A DNA stretch of 64,000 nt from Paraburkholderia tagetis (GCF_022213065.1 NZ_JAKLJA010000016.1:62001-126000), one strand, 5' to 3'; shown: positions 42,900-50,664, counted from the first letter of the stretch. Notes: a model not told the origin generated them from the letters alone. Made by a program: numbers and translations.

Positions 42900-44119
42900 G
42901 CGAAGCTGCCAACGCAAAGCCGTCCACGCGTTCCAGCCGTGGTGCGGCAGCCGCCGAGGCCGTGCGCACGCAGCGCGCGCGCAGCCTCGGCTACGAAACG
43001 GTCGCGCTCGTGCTGCAGGGCGGCGGCGCGCTGGGCGCCTATCAGGCCGGCGTGCTGGAGGGGCTGGACGAGGCGCGCATTGCGCTCGACTGGGTGGCGG
43101 GTATTTCGATCGGCGCGCTCAACACGGCCATCATTGCGGGGAACGAACCGTCCATGCGGGTGCCGATGTTACGGGCGTTCTGGGAGACGATCTGCAAGCC
43201 GCGCTTCACCCCGGCCATGCCTGCCTCGATCGAGCACATGCTGTTCACGGCTTCCGACGCCACGCGCTCGATGCTGACGGCGTTGCAGGCGGCCAGCGCT
43301 GCTGCGCAAGGCCAGAGCGGCTTCTTTGCGCCGCGCATCCCGACGCCGCTGCCCTGGGCAGCGAGCGCGCCGGATCAGGTCAGTTGGTACGACACCACGC
43401 CGCTCAAGGCCACGCTCGAGCGGTTCTGCGATTTCGACCGGATCAATTCCGGCGAGACGCGGGTGTCGGTGGGCGCCGTGAATGTGGCTACCGGGAACTT
43501 CGTCTATTTCGACAATACGCGCACGACGCTGCGCGCCGAGCATTTCATTGCTTCGGGTGCGTTGCCGCCGGGCTTCGCGCCCGTCGAAATCGACGGCGAG
43601 TTTTACTGGGACGGTGGCGTGGTGTCGAATACGCCGTTGTCTGAAGTGCTCAGCGCATCGCCGCGCCGCGACACACTGGTGTTTCAGGTGGATCTTTGGT
43701 GTGCGCGCGGCCCCGTGCCGCAAACGCTGGAGAACGTGGGCATGCGTGTGAAGGATATTCAGTATTCGAGCCGCACGCGCTTCGTCACGGACATGCTGCA
43801 ACGCGAGCAGCGCTACCGGCATCTGTTGCGCGAGTTGCTGGAGCGGGTGCCGAAGGCTACGCGCGAAAGTGACCGCCTCTGCAAGATTGCCGACGATCTC
43901 GCTTGCAGCAAGCGCTATAACGTGCTGCAACTGATCTACCAACAGCAGACGTTCGAGCGCGGCGACAAGGACTATCAGTTCGGCCGGACTACCATGCAGA
44001 GTCATTGGGAGGCCGGGCTGACTGATATTCGCGGTACGCTCAGCAACGACACCTGGCTCGACTTGCCTGGTAATCAGACTGGCTTCGTCACGCACGACGT
44101 TCATCGAGTGAGTGGCTAG
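42896..44119 (+). CDS. Patatin-like phospholipase (DUF3734-type C-terminus)
   Basis: This 407-residue serine hydrolase has the patatin signature: oxyanion loop QGGGALGAYQ (41-50), nucleophile S71 in GISIG (69-73) and Asp in DGGVVSNTPL (about 240). The C-terminal part (from about 275: VFQVDLWCARGPVPQTLENV) is of the DUF3734 type. There is no signal peptide, so it is cytoplasmic. It overlaps bdhA, so a lipase- or polyhydroxybutyrate-depolymerase-like role feeding 3-hydroxybutyrate to BdhA is plausible, but a phospholipase role cannot be excluded. Confidence 0.88.
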   Translation: MSEAANAKPSTRSSRGAAAAEAVRTQRARSLGYETVALVLQGGGALGAYQAGVLEGLDEARIALDWVAGISIGALNTAIIAGNEPSMRVPMLRAFWETICKPRFTPAMPASIEHMLFTASDATRSMLTALQAASAAAQGQSGFFAPRIPTPLPWAASAPDQVSWYDTTPLKATLERFCDFDRINSGETRVSVGAVNVATGNFVYFDNTRTTLRAEHFIASGALPPGFAPVEIDGEFYWDGGVVSNTPLSEVLSASPRRDTLVFQVDLWCARGPVPQTLENVGMRVKDIQYSSRTRFVTDMLQREQRYRHLLRELLERVPKATRESDRLCKIADDLACSKRYNVLQLIYQQQTFERGDKDYQFGRTTMQSHWEAGLTDIRGTLSNDTWLDLPGNQTGFVTHDVHRVSG

Positions 44120-44180
44120 GGTCTTTTTATAATCTGACCATTTTCGTCTCTGGTGCGGTTGGTGGTTTGCTGTGCTTTTT

Positions 44181-44271
44181 TTCGCGTTTCCTTGGTTTCG
44201 CGGTGGTCTATTAGTGTTGCCCCGCACAGGGGCAACGCTGGCATACCGACACGAAAACAAGGAAACGCGAA
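44181..44271. repeat. 91-bp palindromic relative of the 21.5-kb element
   Basis: It begins with TTCGCGTTTCCTTG (44181-44194) and ends with the exact inverted copy (44258-44271). Inside are GGTCTATTAGTGTTGCCCC and its near-complement AGGGGCAACGCT. These match the outer ~45 bp of each arm of the 21533-22098 element; the inner palindromes and centre are missing. It lies between the patatin stop and the insertion sequence. Confidence 0.8.
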
Positions 44272-44305
44272 AGACAAAGCGAACGACACCAGCCCCTGCG
44301 AACTA

Positions 44306-45118
44306 GGGCCTGTTCACACTATCTGAGCCCATCTACGATGAGCGCGAAATTGATGAAGGCGAGGAACATCGCGTCCAGTTTTTCGAACCGGGAAAAGATG
44401 CGACGGAAGCCTTTGAGGCGGCGAAACAGGCGCTCAACTTCGTTCCTGCGTTTATACATTTCCCGATCATATTCCCATGGCTCAAGGCGATTGCTTTTGG
44501 GCGGTACGACGGGAATGAAACCCAGGCCGAGCGCGAGTTGCCGTGTTTCGTCACCCTCATACGCCTTATCCATTATGAGGTGCAGTGGCCGATTGGTCGG
44601 TCCCAAGCTTTGCAGCAGGGCGCGCCCTTGCGGCGCGTCGCCTGCCTGGCCGGGCGACAGCGCGAACGTTATGGCTGTTCGAGCATCCGCGGCAACCATA
44701 TGAATCTTGGTAGTCCATCCGCCACGGGATTTTCCAATCGACTGTGGTCCGTTTTTTTTAATGCGCCGGTACCATCAGGATGAACCTTTACCACCGTACT
44801 ATCCAGCGAGACCGCTTCAATCCTGACGCGAACGATCTGCTCACGCTGCAATTCCGTAAAGACCCGATCCAGCACGCCACTTCTGGACCAGCGGTTCATT
44901 CGGGTGTAGATCGTGTGCCAGCGACCGAATCGCTTGGGCAGTCCGCGCCATTTGCAGCCGTGCTCGGCGACGTAAAGGATTGCATTCAGCACCTGCAGAT
45001 TCGTCAGGCTGACATTGCCACGCTGTCGTGGCAGGCAATGCTCGATACGCTGATATTGGGCTTCGGTGATTTCCATCACCGAAGTATACGGTCAAACAAA
45101 ATTAGTGTGAACAGGCCC
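44306..45118 (-). mobile_element. IS5-family insertion sequence (IS427-like group), apparently intact
   Basis: The element is 813 bp with 15-bp perfect terminal inverted repeats (GGGCCTGTTCACACT at 44306-44320; complement at 45104-45118). TA flanks both ends and is the probable target-site duplication. It carries one transposase in two overlapping frames joined by a poly-A frameshift site. It inserted 34 bp from the palindromic repeat at 44181-44271, in the gap between the patatin and GntR genes, and appears to break no gene. Confidence 0.9.
44319..45079 (-). CDS. IS5-family transposase, product of a -1 frameshift (orfA 45079-44669, orfB 44699-44319)
   Basis: orfA (from ATG 45079) starts MMEITEAQYQRIEHCLP, then the DUF4096-like RGLPKRFGRWHTIYTRMNRW, and carries the first catalytic Asp in AVSLDSTVVKVHPDG. 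At eight consecutive A's (minus strand, complement of 44752-44759) a -1 slip on A-AAA-AAA moves reading from LKKTDHS to LKKNGPQSIGKSRGGWTTK. orfB then supplies the second Asp (LIMDKAYEGDE) and the Glu (KRRNEVERLFRRLK), completing a DDE triad. Both frames look undamaged, so the element should be active if frameshifting occurs. The fused product would be about 253 residues. Confidence 0.88.
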
Positions 45119-45148
45119 TAAAAAACCACATCGCCCCCCAAAACTCTT

Positions 45149-45847
45149 CTAATCTCCGCCTGCGGCCCGCAGCACCTTCATGACTTCGGCCGCCGTATGC
45201 TCAGAATGCTCGCGCAGCAACCGCCCGAGACCTGCACCATCGCGCCTCGCCAGCGCCTCCAGTATGTCCCCATGTTCGCCCAGCGATTCGGCCCAGCGCA
45301 GCACATCTGCATTGGCCGCCCCTCTTGCACGATGGATCTTGCTCATCAACGAAGCGTACAAATCGGACAGCACAGGATTACTGGCGACATCGACGATCTG
45401 CTGATGCACCTTCTGATTAGCGCGATAGTAGGCGGTGCGCTTGCCGTCGCGATGATAGGCCTCCATCGCACGATGCTGCTCCATAAGCACCTTCATCTGC
45501 TTCTCATCGATACGCTGCGCAGCGAGCCGCCCGGCGGTTTCCTCCAGGCCATGCAGCACTTCGAAGATGGCCGCGATCTCATCCTTGTTGATCGGCGCAA
45601 CCTGAAAGCCCATGTGCTGGCGGTGGGTCACGTGCCCCTCGGTCACCAGCGTCTTGAGCGCTTCGCGCAGCGGCGTCCTGGAGATATCGAACTGCTCGCA
45701 CAGCGCTTTCTCATCGATATGCTCGCCGGGCGCCAGTTCACCTTCGAGAATCATCTCGCGCAATCGCTCCGCGATCGCCGCGTACATCCCCGTGCCGCGC
45801 AGGCTGATCCGCTTGCGGGCGTCCGCCGGTAGTGACTTCATGTCCAT
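45149..45847 (-). CDS. GntR-family (FadR subfamily) regulator
   Basis: This 232-residue regulator has an N-terminal winged helix (AIAERLREMILEGELAPGEH, then CEQFDISRTPLREALKTLVTEG, HRQHMGFQV) and an all-helical FCD ligand domain (about 95-220) with likely metal-binding residues in AYYRANQKVHQQIVD and LGEHGDILEAL. It is divergent from the MFS permease of a catabolic operon, with an A+T-rich palindrome between them, so it most likely represses that operon and responds to its substrate. The ligand is unknown. Confidence 0.9.
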   Translation of the reverse strand: MDMKSLPADARKRISLRGTGMYAAIAERLREMILEGELAPGEHIDEKALCEQFDISRTPLREALKTLVTEGHVTHRQHMGFQVAPINKDEIAAIFEVLHGLEETAGRLAAQRIDEKQMKVLMEQHRAMEAYHRDGKRTAYYRANQKVHQQIVDVASNPVLSDLYASLMSKIHRARGAANADVLRWAESLGEHGDILEALARRDGAGLGRLLREHSEHTAAEVMKVLRAAGGD

Positions 45848-45954
45848 GTCGCTTGCTTCCGTTTGAATCTTCCGTCTTTGCTTAATTGTGCTACAGCCCT
45901 GGCAGCCTATCTACAAAAAAGTAAAAACCAAGCAAATTCAAAGGATTGCATTGC

Positions 45955-45983
45955 TTGTAATTTATAATTAGAAATCATATACT
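45955..45983 (+). promoter_or_regulatory. Promoter and operator candidate for the catabolic operon
   Basis: TTGTAA (45955-45960) and TATACT (45978-45983) are spaced by exactly 17 bp and give a sigma-70-like promoter pointing at the MFS gene. A perfect 13-bp palindrome, TAATT-TAT-AATTA (45958-45970), overlaps it, a typical place for a GntR/FadR operator. The surrounding 45890-45985 stretch is strikingly A+T-rich. Confidence 0.55.
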
Positions 45984-46076
45984 GCCTCGGCGCATGCAGC
46001 GCGGCTGGGCCGGGAGCGGTCCCGGTCACAGACATGAAACCCGAAGGCCATGAACAGGCGAACGGAGGAGACTTAG

Positions 46077-47372
46077 ATGCGAACCGTAAATGCGGCCGTG
46101 CAGGCCGAGGCCAGAACCGGCGTGCGCTGGCGAATCTTTCTGATCATGTTGATGCTGATTTCCATCAACTATGTGGACCGGGCCTCGCTGTCCGTGGCCA
46201 TGCCGCTCATCGCCAAGGAATTCAATATCGCTCCCGCCGTGCAGGGGCTGATTCTCAGCTCGTTCTTCTGGACCTATGCGTTCATGCAGATTCCGGGCGG
46301 CATGCTGGCTGACCGTTTCAAGCCGCGCATCGTGATCGCGTGCGCCACGTTGTTCTGGGGTTTCTTCCAGGGCATTGCCGCCATGTGCACGACGGCCACC
46401 GCGCTGATCCTCACGCGCCTCGGCCTGGGCGCTGCGGAAGCGCCGATCTACCCGGCGGGCGGCAAGCTCAACACCATGTGGATGACGCGGCACGAACGCG
46501 GCCGCGGCGCGACGCTGCTCGACGGCGGCGCCCCGCTGGGCGCGGCACTCGGTGCGGTGATCATTTCCGGCTTGATCAGCGAGTTCGGCTCCTGGCGCAC
46601 GTCTTTCGTGGTGGCGGGTGTGGGCACCATGCTCGCCGGCCTGTTTGCCTGGTACTACATCCGCAACAACCCGCGCGAGCATCCGTCGGTGAATCAGGCC
46701 GAAGCGGACTATCTCGAAGCGGCCCTGCAGGAAGAGCACCACAGCGAGCCGACCGATGCCAGCGGCCGCAGCGTGGACTTTTTCCGCTATCGCTCGGTGT
46801 GGTGCATGTTCTTCGGCTGGATGTGCTTCAACTCGCTGTTCTACGGTCTGCTCACCTGGATGCCGAATTATCTGAACAAGGTTTACGGCTTCAATATCCA
46901 GCAGATGGGCGGCGCCAGCTTCGCGATCTTCTTTAGCGGTTTCGTGGGTGAACTGATCGGCGGATGGATCGCCGACAAGTGGAAGGCTGCGGGCGGAATG
47001 CCCAATCGCGTGATGCGCACGCTGTTCGGTATCGCCGCCGTGGCGGCCACGGCATCGATCTTCTCGGTCGCCTATATCAAGAACCCGGTGACGGTGGTGA
47101 TCCTGCTCGCGTCCACGCTGTTTTTCCTGCGTTGGTGCGGTCTGTACTGGTGCCTGCCCTCCATCCTCGGTACCCGCAACAAGGTCGGCTTTCTCGGCGG
47201 CTTCATGAATCTCGGCGGCAATATCGGCGGCGTGCTCGTCCCGATCATCGTCGGCCTGATCGTGCAGACTACCGGCTCGTATTTTCTGGCCTTGATGTTT
47301 TTCGCTGCCGCGGGCGTAGGCCTGTTCGTCTGTTCGACGCTGATCGACTACGAACGCAAGCTGCCCGTCTGA
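46077..47372 (+). CDS. MFS transporter, anion:cation symporter (GudP/phthalate-permease-like)
   Basis: This 431-residue protein is predicted to have 12 helices. The N-terminal helix region NYVDRASLSVAMPLIAKEF and then SSFFWTYAFMQIPGGMLADR (motif A region) are typical of the anion:cation symporter family, which imports sugar acids, phthalates and other organic anions. RLGLGAAEAPIYPAGGK is also characteristic. The start has a CGGAGGAG ribosome-binding site. As first gene of the operon it probably imports the substrate used by the three downstream enzymes, which would then be an organic anion. Confidence 0.9.
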   Translation: MRTVNAAVQAEARTGVRWRIFLIMLMLISINYVDRASLSVAMPLIAKEFNIAPAVQGLILSSFFWTYAFMQIPGGMLADRFKPRIVIACATLFWGFFQGIAAMCTTATALILTRLGLGAAEAPIYPAGGKLNTMWMTRHERGRGATLLDGGAPLGAALGAVIISGLISEFGSWRTSFVVAGVGTMLAGLFAWYYIRNNPREHPSVNQAEADYLEAALQEEHHSEPTDASGRSVDFFRYRSVWCMFFGWMCFNSLFYGLLTWMPNYLNKVYGFNIQQMGGASFAIFFSGFVGELIGGWIADKWKAAGGMPNRVMRTLFGIAAVAATASIFSVAYIKNPVTVVILLASTLFFLRWCGLYWCLPSILGTRNKVGFLGGFMNLGGNIGGVLVPIIVGLIVQTTGSYFLALMFFAAAGVGLFVCSTLIDYERKLPV

Positions 47373-47410
47373 GCTTTCTTCACCCTTAGTTACTGATCGC
47401 TGACTTCATC

Positions 47411-48139
47411 ATGAGCAAACGCGTCCTGCTCGGCATGCTTACCCCGTCATCCAACACCGCGCTCGAGCCCATCACGAGCGCGATGGTGGCTAAATTGCCC
47501 GGTGTAAGCGCCCATTTCTCACGCTTCACGGTCACCGAGATCTCGCTGTCCGAGCAGGCGCTCGGACAGTTCGACACCACCAACATCATTCAGGCCGCGC
47601 GGTTGCTGGCCGACGCCAAGGTCGATGTGATCGCATGGAACGGCACGTCGTCGGGCTGGCTCGGGTTCGAGACCGACCGTCGCCTGTGCCGCGAAATCGA
47701 AGCGGCGACGGGCATCCCCGCGACCACTTCGGTGCTGGCATTGAACGAAATTCTGGTGAAAACCGGAGTGAACAAGTTCGGCCTGGTCAGCCCGTACCTC
47801 GAAGAGGTCCAGCAGAAGATCGTGGCCAATTACCGCGAGAACGGCATCGACTGCGCTGCTGAAAGCCATCTCGGCCTGAAGGTGAATTTCCAGTTCTCCG
47901 AAGTAACCGAAGACACGCTGCGCGAACAGATTCGCGAAGTCGCCAAGCAAAGCCCGGAGGCGATCGTCACCTACTGTACCAATCTGCGTGCCGCGCATCT
48001 GGCCGAGGAAGTGGAGCGGCAGCACGGCATCCCGCTCTACGACACGATCTCCACCGTGGTGTGGAAGTCGCTGAAGCTCGCGGGCTACGATACGACCCGG
48101 CTCGCGGGTTGGGGTCGCCTGTTTTCCGAAGTTGCATGA
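47411..48139 (+). CDS. Asp/Glu racemase-superfamily protein (arylmalonate decarboxylase/maleate isomerase-like)
   Basis: This 242-residue cytoplasmic protein opens MLTPSSNTALEP (9-20), as in maleate isomerases and arylmalonate decarboxylases. In this superfamily two cysteines normally act as acid and base. Here the second is present (C189 in TYCTNLRAA), but the first position lies in WNGTSSGW (76-83) with no Cys. That resembles arylmalonate decarboxylase, which uses one Cys plus a GTS-type oxyanion pocket. A decarboxylase or isomerase of a small dicarboxylate is therefore likely; the substrate is unknown. Its stop codon is copied in a 10-nt tandem array. Confidence 0.8.
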   Translation: MSKRVLLGMLTPSSNTALEPITSAMVAKLPGVSAHFSRFTVTEISLSEQALGQFDTTNIIQAARLLADAKVDVIAWNGTSSGWLGFETDRRLCREIEAATGIPATTSVLALNEILVKTGVNKFGLVSPYLEEVQQKIVANYRENGIDCAAESHLGLKVNFQFSEVTEDTLREQIREVAKQSPEAIVTYCTNLRAAHLAEEVERQHGIPLYDTISTVVWKSLKLAGYDTTRLAGWGRLFSEVA

Positions 48140-48177
48140 AGTTGCATGAAGTTGCCTGAGTTGCCTGAGTTGCCTGA
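48128..48177 (+). repeat. Stop-codon-spanning tandem repeat inside an operon
   Basis: GAAGTTGCAT (48128, 48138), GAAGTTGCCT (48148) and two 9-nt copies GAGTTGCCT (48158, 48167). The stop codon TGA of the upstream gene (48137-48139) lies across the first junction, and TGA recurs at every junction. The array fills nearly all of the 48-bp gap and ends 11 nt before the next ATG, so it also forms that gene's ribosome-binding region. Confidence 0.9.
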
Positions 48178-48187
48178 GAGATCTGCC

Positions 48188-49603
48188 ATGACAACCGTAT
48201 ACGACCTCGTGATCCGTAATGCCGACGTGGTGACGGCGTCCGAGCGCTTTAACTGCGATATTGGCGTGAAGGACGGCGTCGTCGTGGCGCTGGCCCGCGA
48301 TCTTGGCGCCGGCAAGCGCGAGATCGACGCCACCGGCCTGTTGGCGTTGCCCGGCGGTATCGACGCGCATTGCCATCTCGATCAGCCCATGCCCGAAGGG
48401 CTGAAGATGGCCGATGATTTCCTGAGCGGCACGCGCGCCGCCGTCTGCGGCGGCACCACCACCGTGATCCCGTTCGCCGCGCAGGAAAAGGGGCAATCGC
48501 TCAAAGCCGCGGTGGCCGATTACCATCGTCGCGCCGACGGTCGCGCGGTCGCCGACTACGCGTTCCACCTGATCGTCTCCGACCCGACGCCCGAGGTGCT
48601 GGAGCGCGAACTGCCGGAACTGATCGCGGCCGGCTATACGTCGTTCAAGATCTACATGACCTACGACGATCTCAAGCTCAGCGACCGCGAGATCCTCGAA
48701 GTGATGGACGTGGCACGCCGCAACCAGGCGCTGGTCATGGTGCATGCCGAGAATTCGGACTGCATCGCATGGCTGACCGACAAGCTCACCGAAGCCGGAA
48801 ATCACGCGCCGAAGTATCACGCGCTGTCGCGCCCGGCCGTGGTCGAGCGGGAAGCGACGCATCGCGCGATTGCGTTCTCCGAACTCGTCGACGTGCCGAT
48901 CCTGATCGTTCACGTGTCGGGCCAGGAAGCGATCGAACAGATCGAATGGGCGCAGAAACGCGGCCTCAATATCTATGCCGAGACCTGCCCGCAGTACCTT
49001 TATCTGACTGCGGAAGACCTCGGCCATGAGGACGGCTATCACGGCGCCAAGTGTGTTTGCAGTCCGCCGCCGCGCGACACGTCCAACCAGAAGGCCGTGT
49101 GGAGCGCACTGAAGCGCGGCACATTCAGCGTGTTCTCGTCCGACCACGCGCCGTTCTCGTTCGACGATCCTCAGGGCAAGAAGCCCGCTGGCGAGGAAGT
49201 CTCGTTCGAGCATATTCCGAACGGCATTCCCGGCATCGAGACCCGGTTGCCGCTGCTGTTCGACGGCGTGAGCCAGGGCAAGCTGTCGCTGCACAAATTC
49301 GTCGAACTGACGTCGCTGAATCCCGCGAAGCTGTACGGCCTTTATCCGCGCAAGGGCACCATCGCGGTCGGCGCCGATGCCGACATCGTGCTGTGGGACC
49401 CGCTCAAGCAGGTCGCCATCGCGAACGAGGCGCTGCACCACAACGTCGACTACACGCCCTACGAGGGCCGCAGTGTTCAGGGCTGGCCGCAGCACTGTCT
49501 GTCGCGCGGCGAACTGCTGGTCGAGAGCGGGCGCTATCTCGAGCCGGAAGCGGGCCGGGGCCGGTTTGTCGCTGCGGGCAAGCCGCAGTACCTCGACCTC
49601 TAA
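48188..49603 (+). CDS. Dihydropyrimidinase/hydantoinase-type cyclic amidohydrolase
   Basis: This 471-residue amidohydrolase-superfamily enzyme opens cyclic amide rings. Metal ligands are visible: H61 and H63 in DAHCHLD, carboxylated K154 in TSFKIYMTYDD, H186 in VMVHAEN, a further His in LIVHVSG (about 242) and Asp in SSDHAPFS. The length fits D-hydantoinases and dihydropyrimidinases. No N-carbamoyl hydrolase is encoded nearby, so the standard hydantoin-to-amino-acid route is incomplete here, and another cyclic amide, imide or ureide may be the substrate. ATG 48188 is preferred to an in-frame ATG at 48146 that lies inside the tandem repeat. Confidence 0.88.
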   Translation: MTTVYDLVIRNADVVTASERFNCDIGVKDGVVVALARDLGAGKREIDATGLLALPGGIDAHCHLDQPMPEGLKMADDFLSGTRAAVCGGTTTVIPFAAQEKGQSLKAAVADYHRRADGRAVADYAFHLIVSDPTPEVLERELPELIAAGYTSFKIYMTYDDLKLSDREILEVMDVARRNQALVMVHAENSDCIAWLTDKLTEAGNHAPKYHALSRPAVVEREATHRAIAFSELVDVPILIVHVSGQEAIEQIEWAQKRGLNIYAETCPQYLYLTAEDLGHEDGYHGAKCVCSPPPRDTSNQKAVWSALKRGTFSVFSSDHAPFSFDDPQGKKPAGEEVSFEHIPNGIPGIETRLPLLFDGVSQGKLSLHKFVELTSLNPAKLYGLYPRKGTIAVGADADIVLWDPLKQVAIANEALHHNVDYTPYEGRSVQGWPQHCLSRGELLVESGRYLEPEAGRGRFVAAGKPQYLDL

Positions 49604-49617
49604 AACAGGAACACAGC

Positions 49618-50370
49618 ATGAAGATCCTGGTGATCAACCCCAATATCTCCGAGAGCGTCTCGACATTGATCCGGACGGAAGCGCAGCGCAGTGCATCGCC
49701 GGGCACGGAGATCGAGGTCGCGACCGCGCCGTTCGGCGTGGCGTACATCGAGACGCGCTTCGAGGCGCTGGTCGGCGGGTATGCAACCGCGTGCGTGGCG
49801 GCCGAACGTCAGGGGACTTACGACGGTGTCGTGGTGGCCGCGTTCGGCGACCCGGGCCTTCAGGGCATCAAGGAATTGCTCGACGTGCCGGTCGTCGGGC
49901 TGACCGAGTCCTCGCTGATGACCGCCGCGACGCTTGGGCAGCGCTTCTCGATCATCGCGATCTCGCCGCGAATCAAGGCGTGGTATCGCGAGACGGTCGA
50001 ACGCAGCCATCTGGCGAGCCGGCTCGCCAGCATCCGCTCGCTCGAGGAACCGTTGCGCGATATCGGCAGCGTGCAGCAGGACTACTCGGCACGACTGAAG
50101 ACGCTGTGTAACGAGGTGGTCGAGAACGACGGCGCCGACGTCATCATCATCGCCGGCGCGCCGCTCGCAGGGCTCGCACGCGAGATACGCCACGAATTGC
50201 CGGTGCCGGTGGTCGATGGCGTGTCGAGCGCGGTGACCCAGCTCGAAGGCCTTATCCGGCTCGCGCCGAAGAAGGCGACGAAGGGCAGTTTCGCCCAGCC
50301 GCCGGTCAAGCCGAATCGTGGTCTGCCTGAGTCGCTTGAACGACTGCTGAGCGGCAGGAAGGCGGACTAA
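49618..50370 (+). CDS. Hydantoin/Asp-Glu racemase-family protein lacking both catalytic cysteines
   Basis: This 250-residue protein opens MKILVINPNISES as in hydantoin racemases (HyuE) and allantoin racemases. The landmark FGDPGL is at 76-81. Racemases of this family use two cysteines: one just before FGDPG and one in a LGCAGM-type motif. Here the first is Ala (A75 in VAAFGDPG) and the second is Gly (G180 in IIAGAPLAGLA). The only Cys residues, C59 and C164, are elsewhere. A two-base racemase mechanism is therefore unlikely, and the protein may bind or isomerise by other means. It starts 14 bp after the amidohydrolase stop. Confidence 0.82.
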   Translation: MKILVINPNISESVSTLIRTEAQRSASPGTEIEVATAPFGVAYIETRFEALVGGYATACVAAERQGTYDGVVVAAFGDPGLQGIKELLDVPVVGLTESSLMTAATLGQRFSIIAISPRIKAWYRETVERSHLASRLASIRSLEEPLRDIGSVQQDYSARLKTLCNEVVENDGADVIIIAGAPLAGLAREIRHELPVPVVDGVSSAVTQLEGLIRLAPKKATKGSFAQPPVKPNRGLPESLERLLSGRKAD

Positions 50371-50371
50371 T

Positions 50372-50452
50372 CCGATCGACTTCGTGCTGCCCTCGCTCGA
50401 AATCATCGATTCGCGCATCAAGGACTGGCGACACACAAAGGGCACGCAATAA
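50372..50452 (+). pseudogene. Internal scrap of a 2-keto-4-pentenoate hydratase-family gene
   Basis: Starting one base after the stop of the racemase-like gene, the frame reads PIDFVLPSLEIIDSRIKDW and then RHTKGTQ-stop. The first 19 residues match the middle of the MhpD/HpaH family; compare AYVTPAIEIIDARIEQF in the hpaH product of this same window. No start codon and no flanking homology remain. It is a recombination scar or the remains of an operon gene. Confidence 0.65.
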
Positions 50453-50462
50453 ACGCACGCAA

Positions 50463-50606
50463 AGGTGAGCTTGTTCGGGAGCAGTCGCGAAGCGCCTGCT
50501 CCACCTCGCCATGCCGCACGTAGGTCATTGATTGGACTGAAAAGTCCGCCGCACACGCAATGCACGACGAAGGCATGGCGCCGCTTGAGGTGAGCCTTTT
50601 CGGGAG
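50463..50606 (+). repeat. Pair of 19-nt direct repeats
   Basis: AGGTGAGCTTGTTCGGGAG (50463-50481) and AGGTGAGCCTTTTCGGGAG (50588-50606) match at 17 of 19 positions, 125 bp apart, in the 294-bp gap before the MscS gene. They may mark a past deletion or insertion next to the hydratase scrap. No gene is seen in the gap. Confidence 0.6.
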
Positions 50607-50664
50607 TGCTTGCGCAAGATGAATGGTGAGGCCGGCGCACGCGAGTCGCGCACCGGCCTGCGTA

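Noticed and set aside
47519..49495. Long minus-strand open frame (about 658 codons)
   Set aside because: It is antisense to the arylmalonate-decarboxylase-like and amidohydrolase genes, with no recognisable domain or ribosome-binding site.
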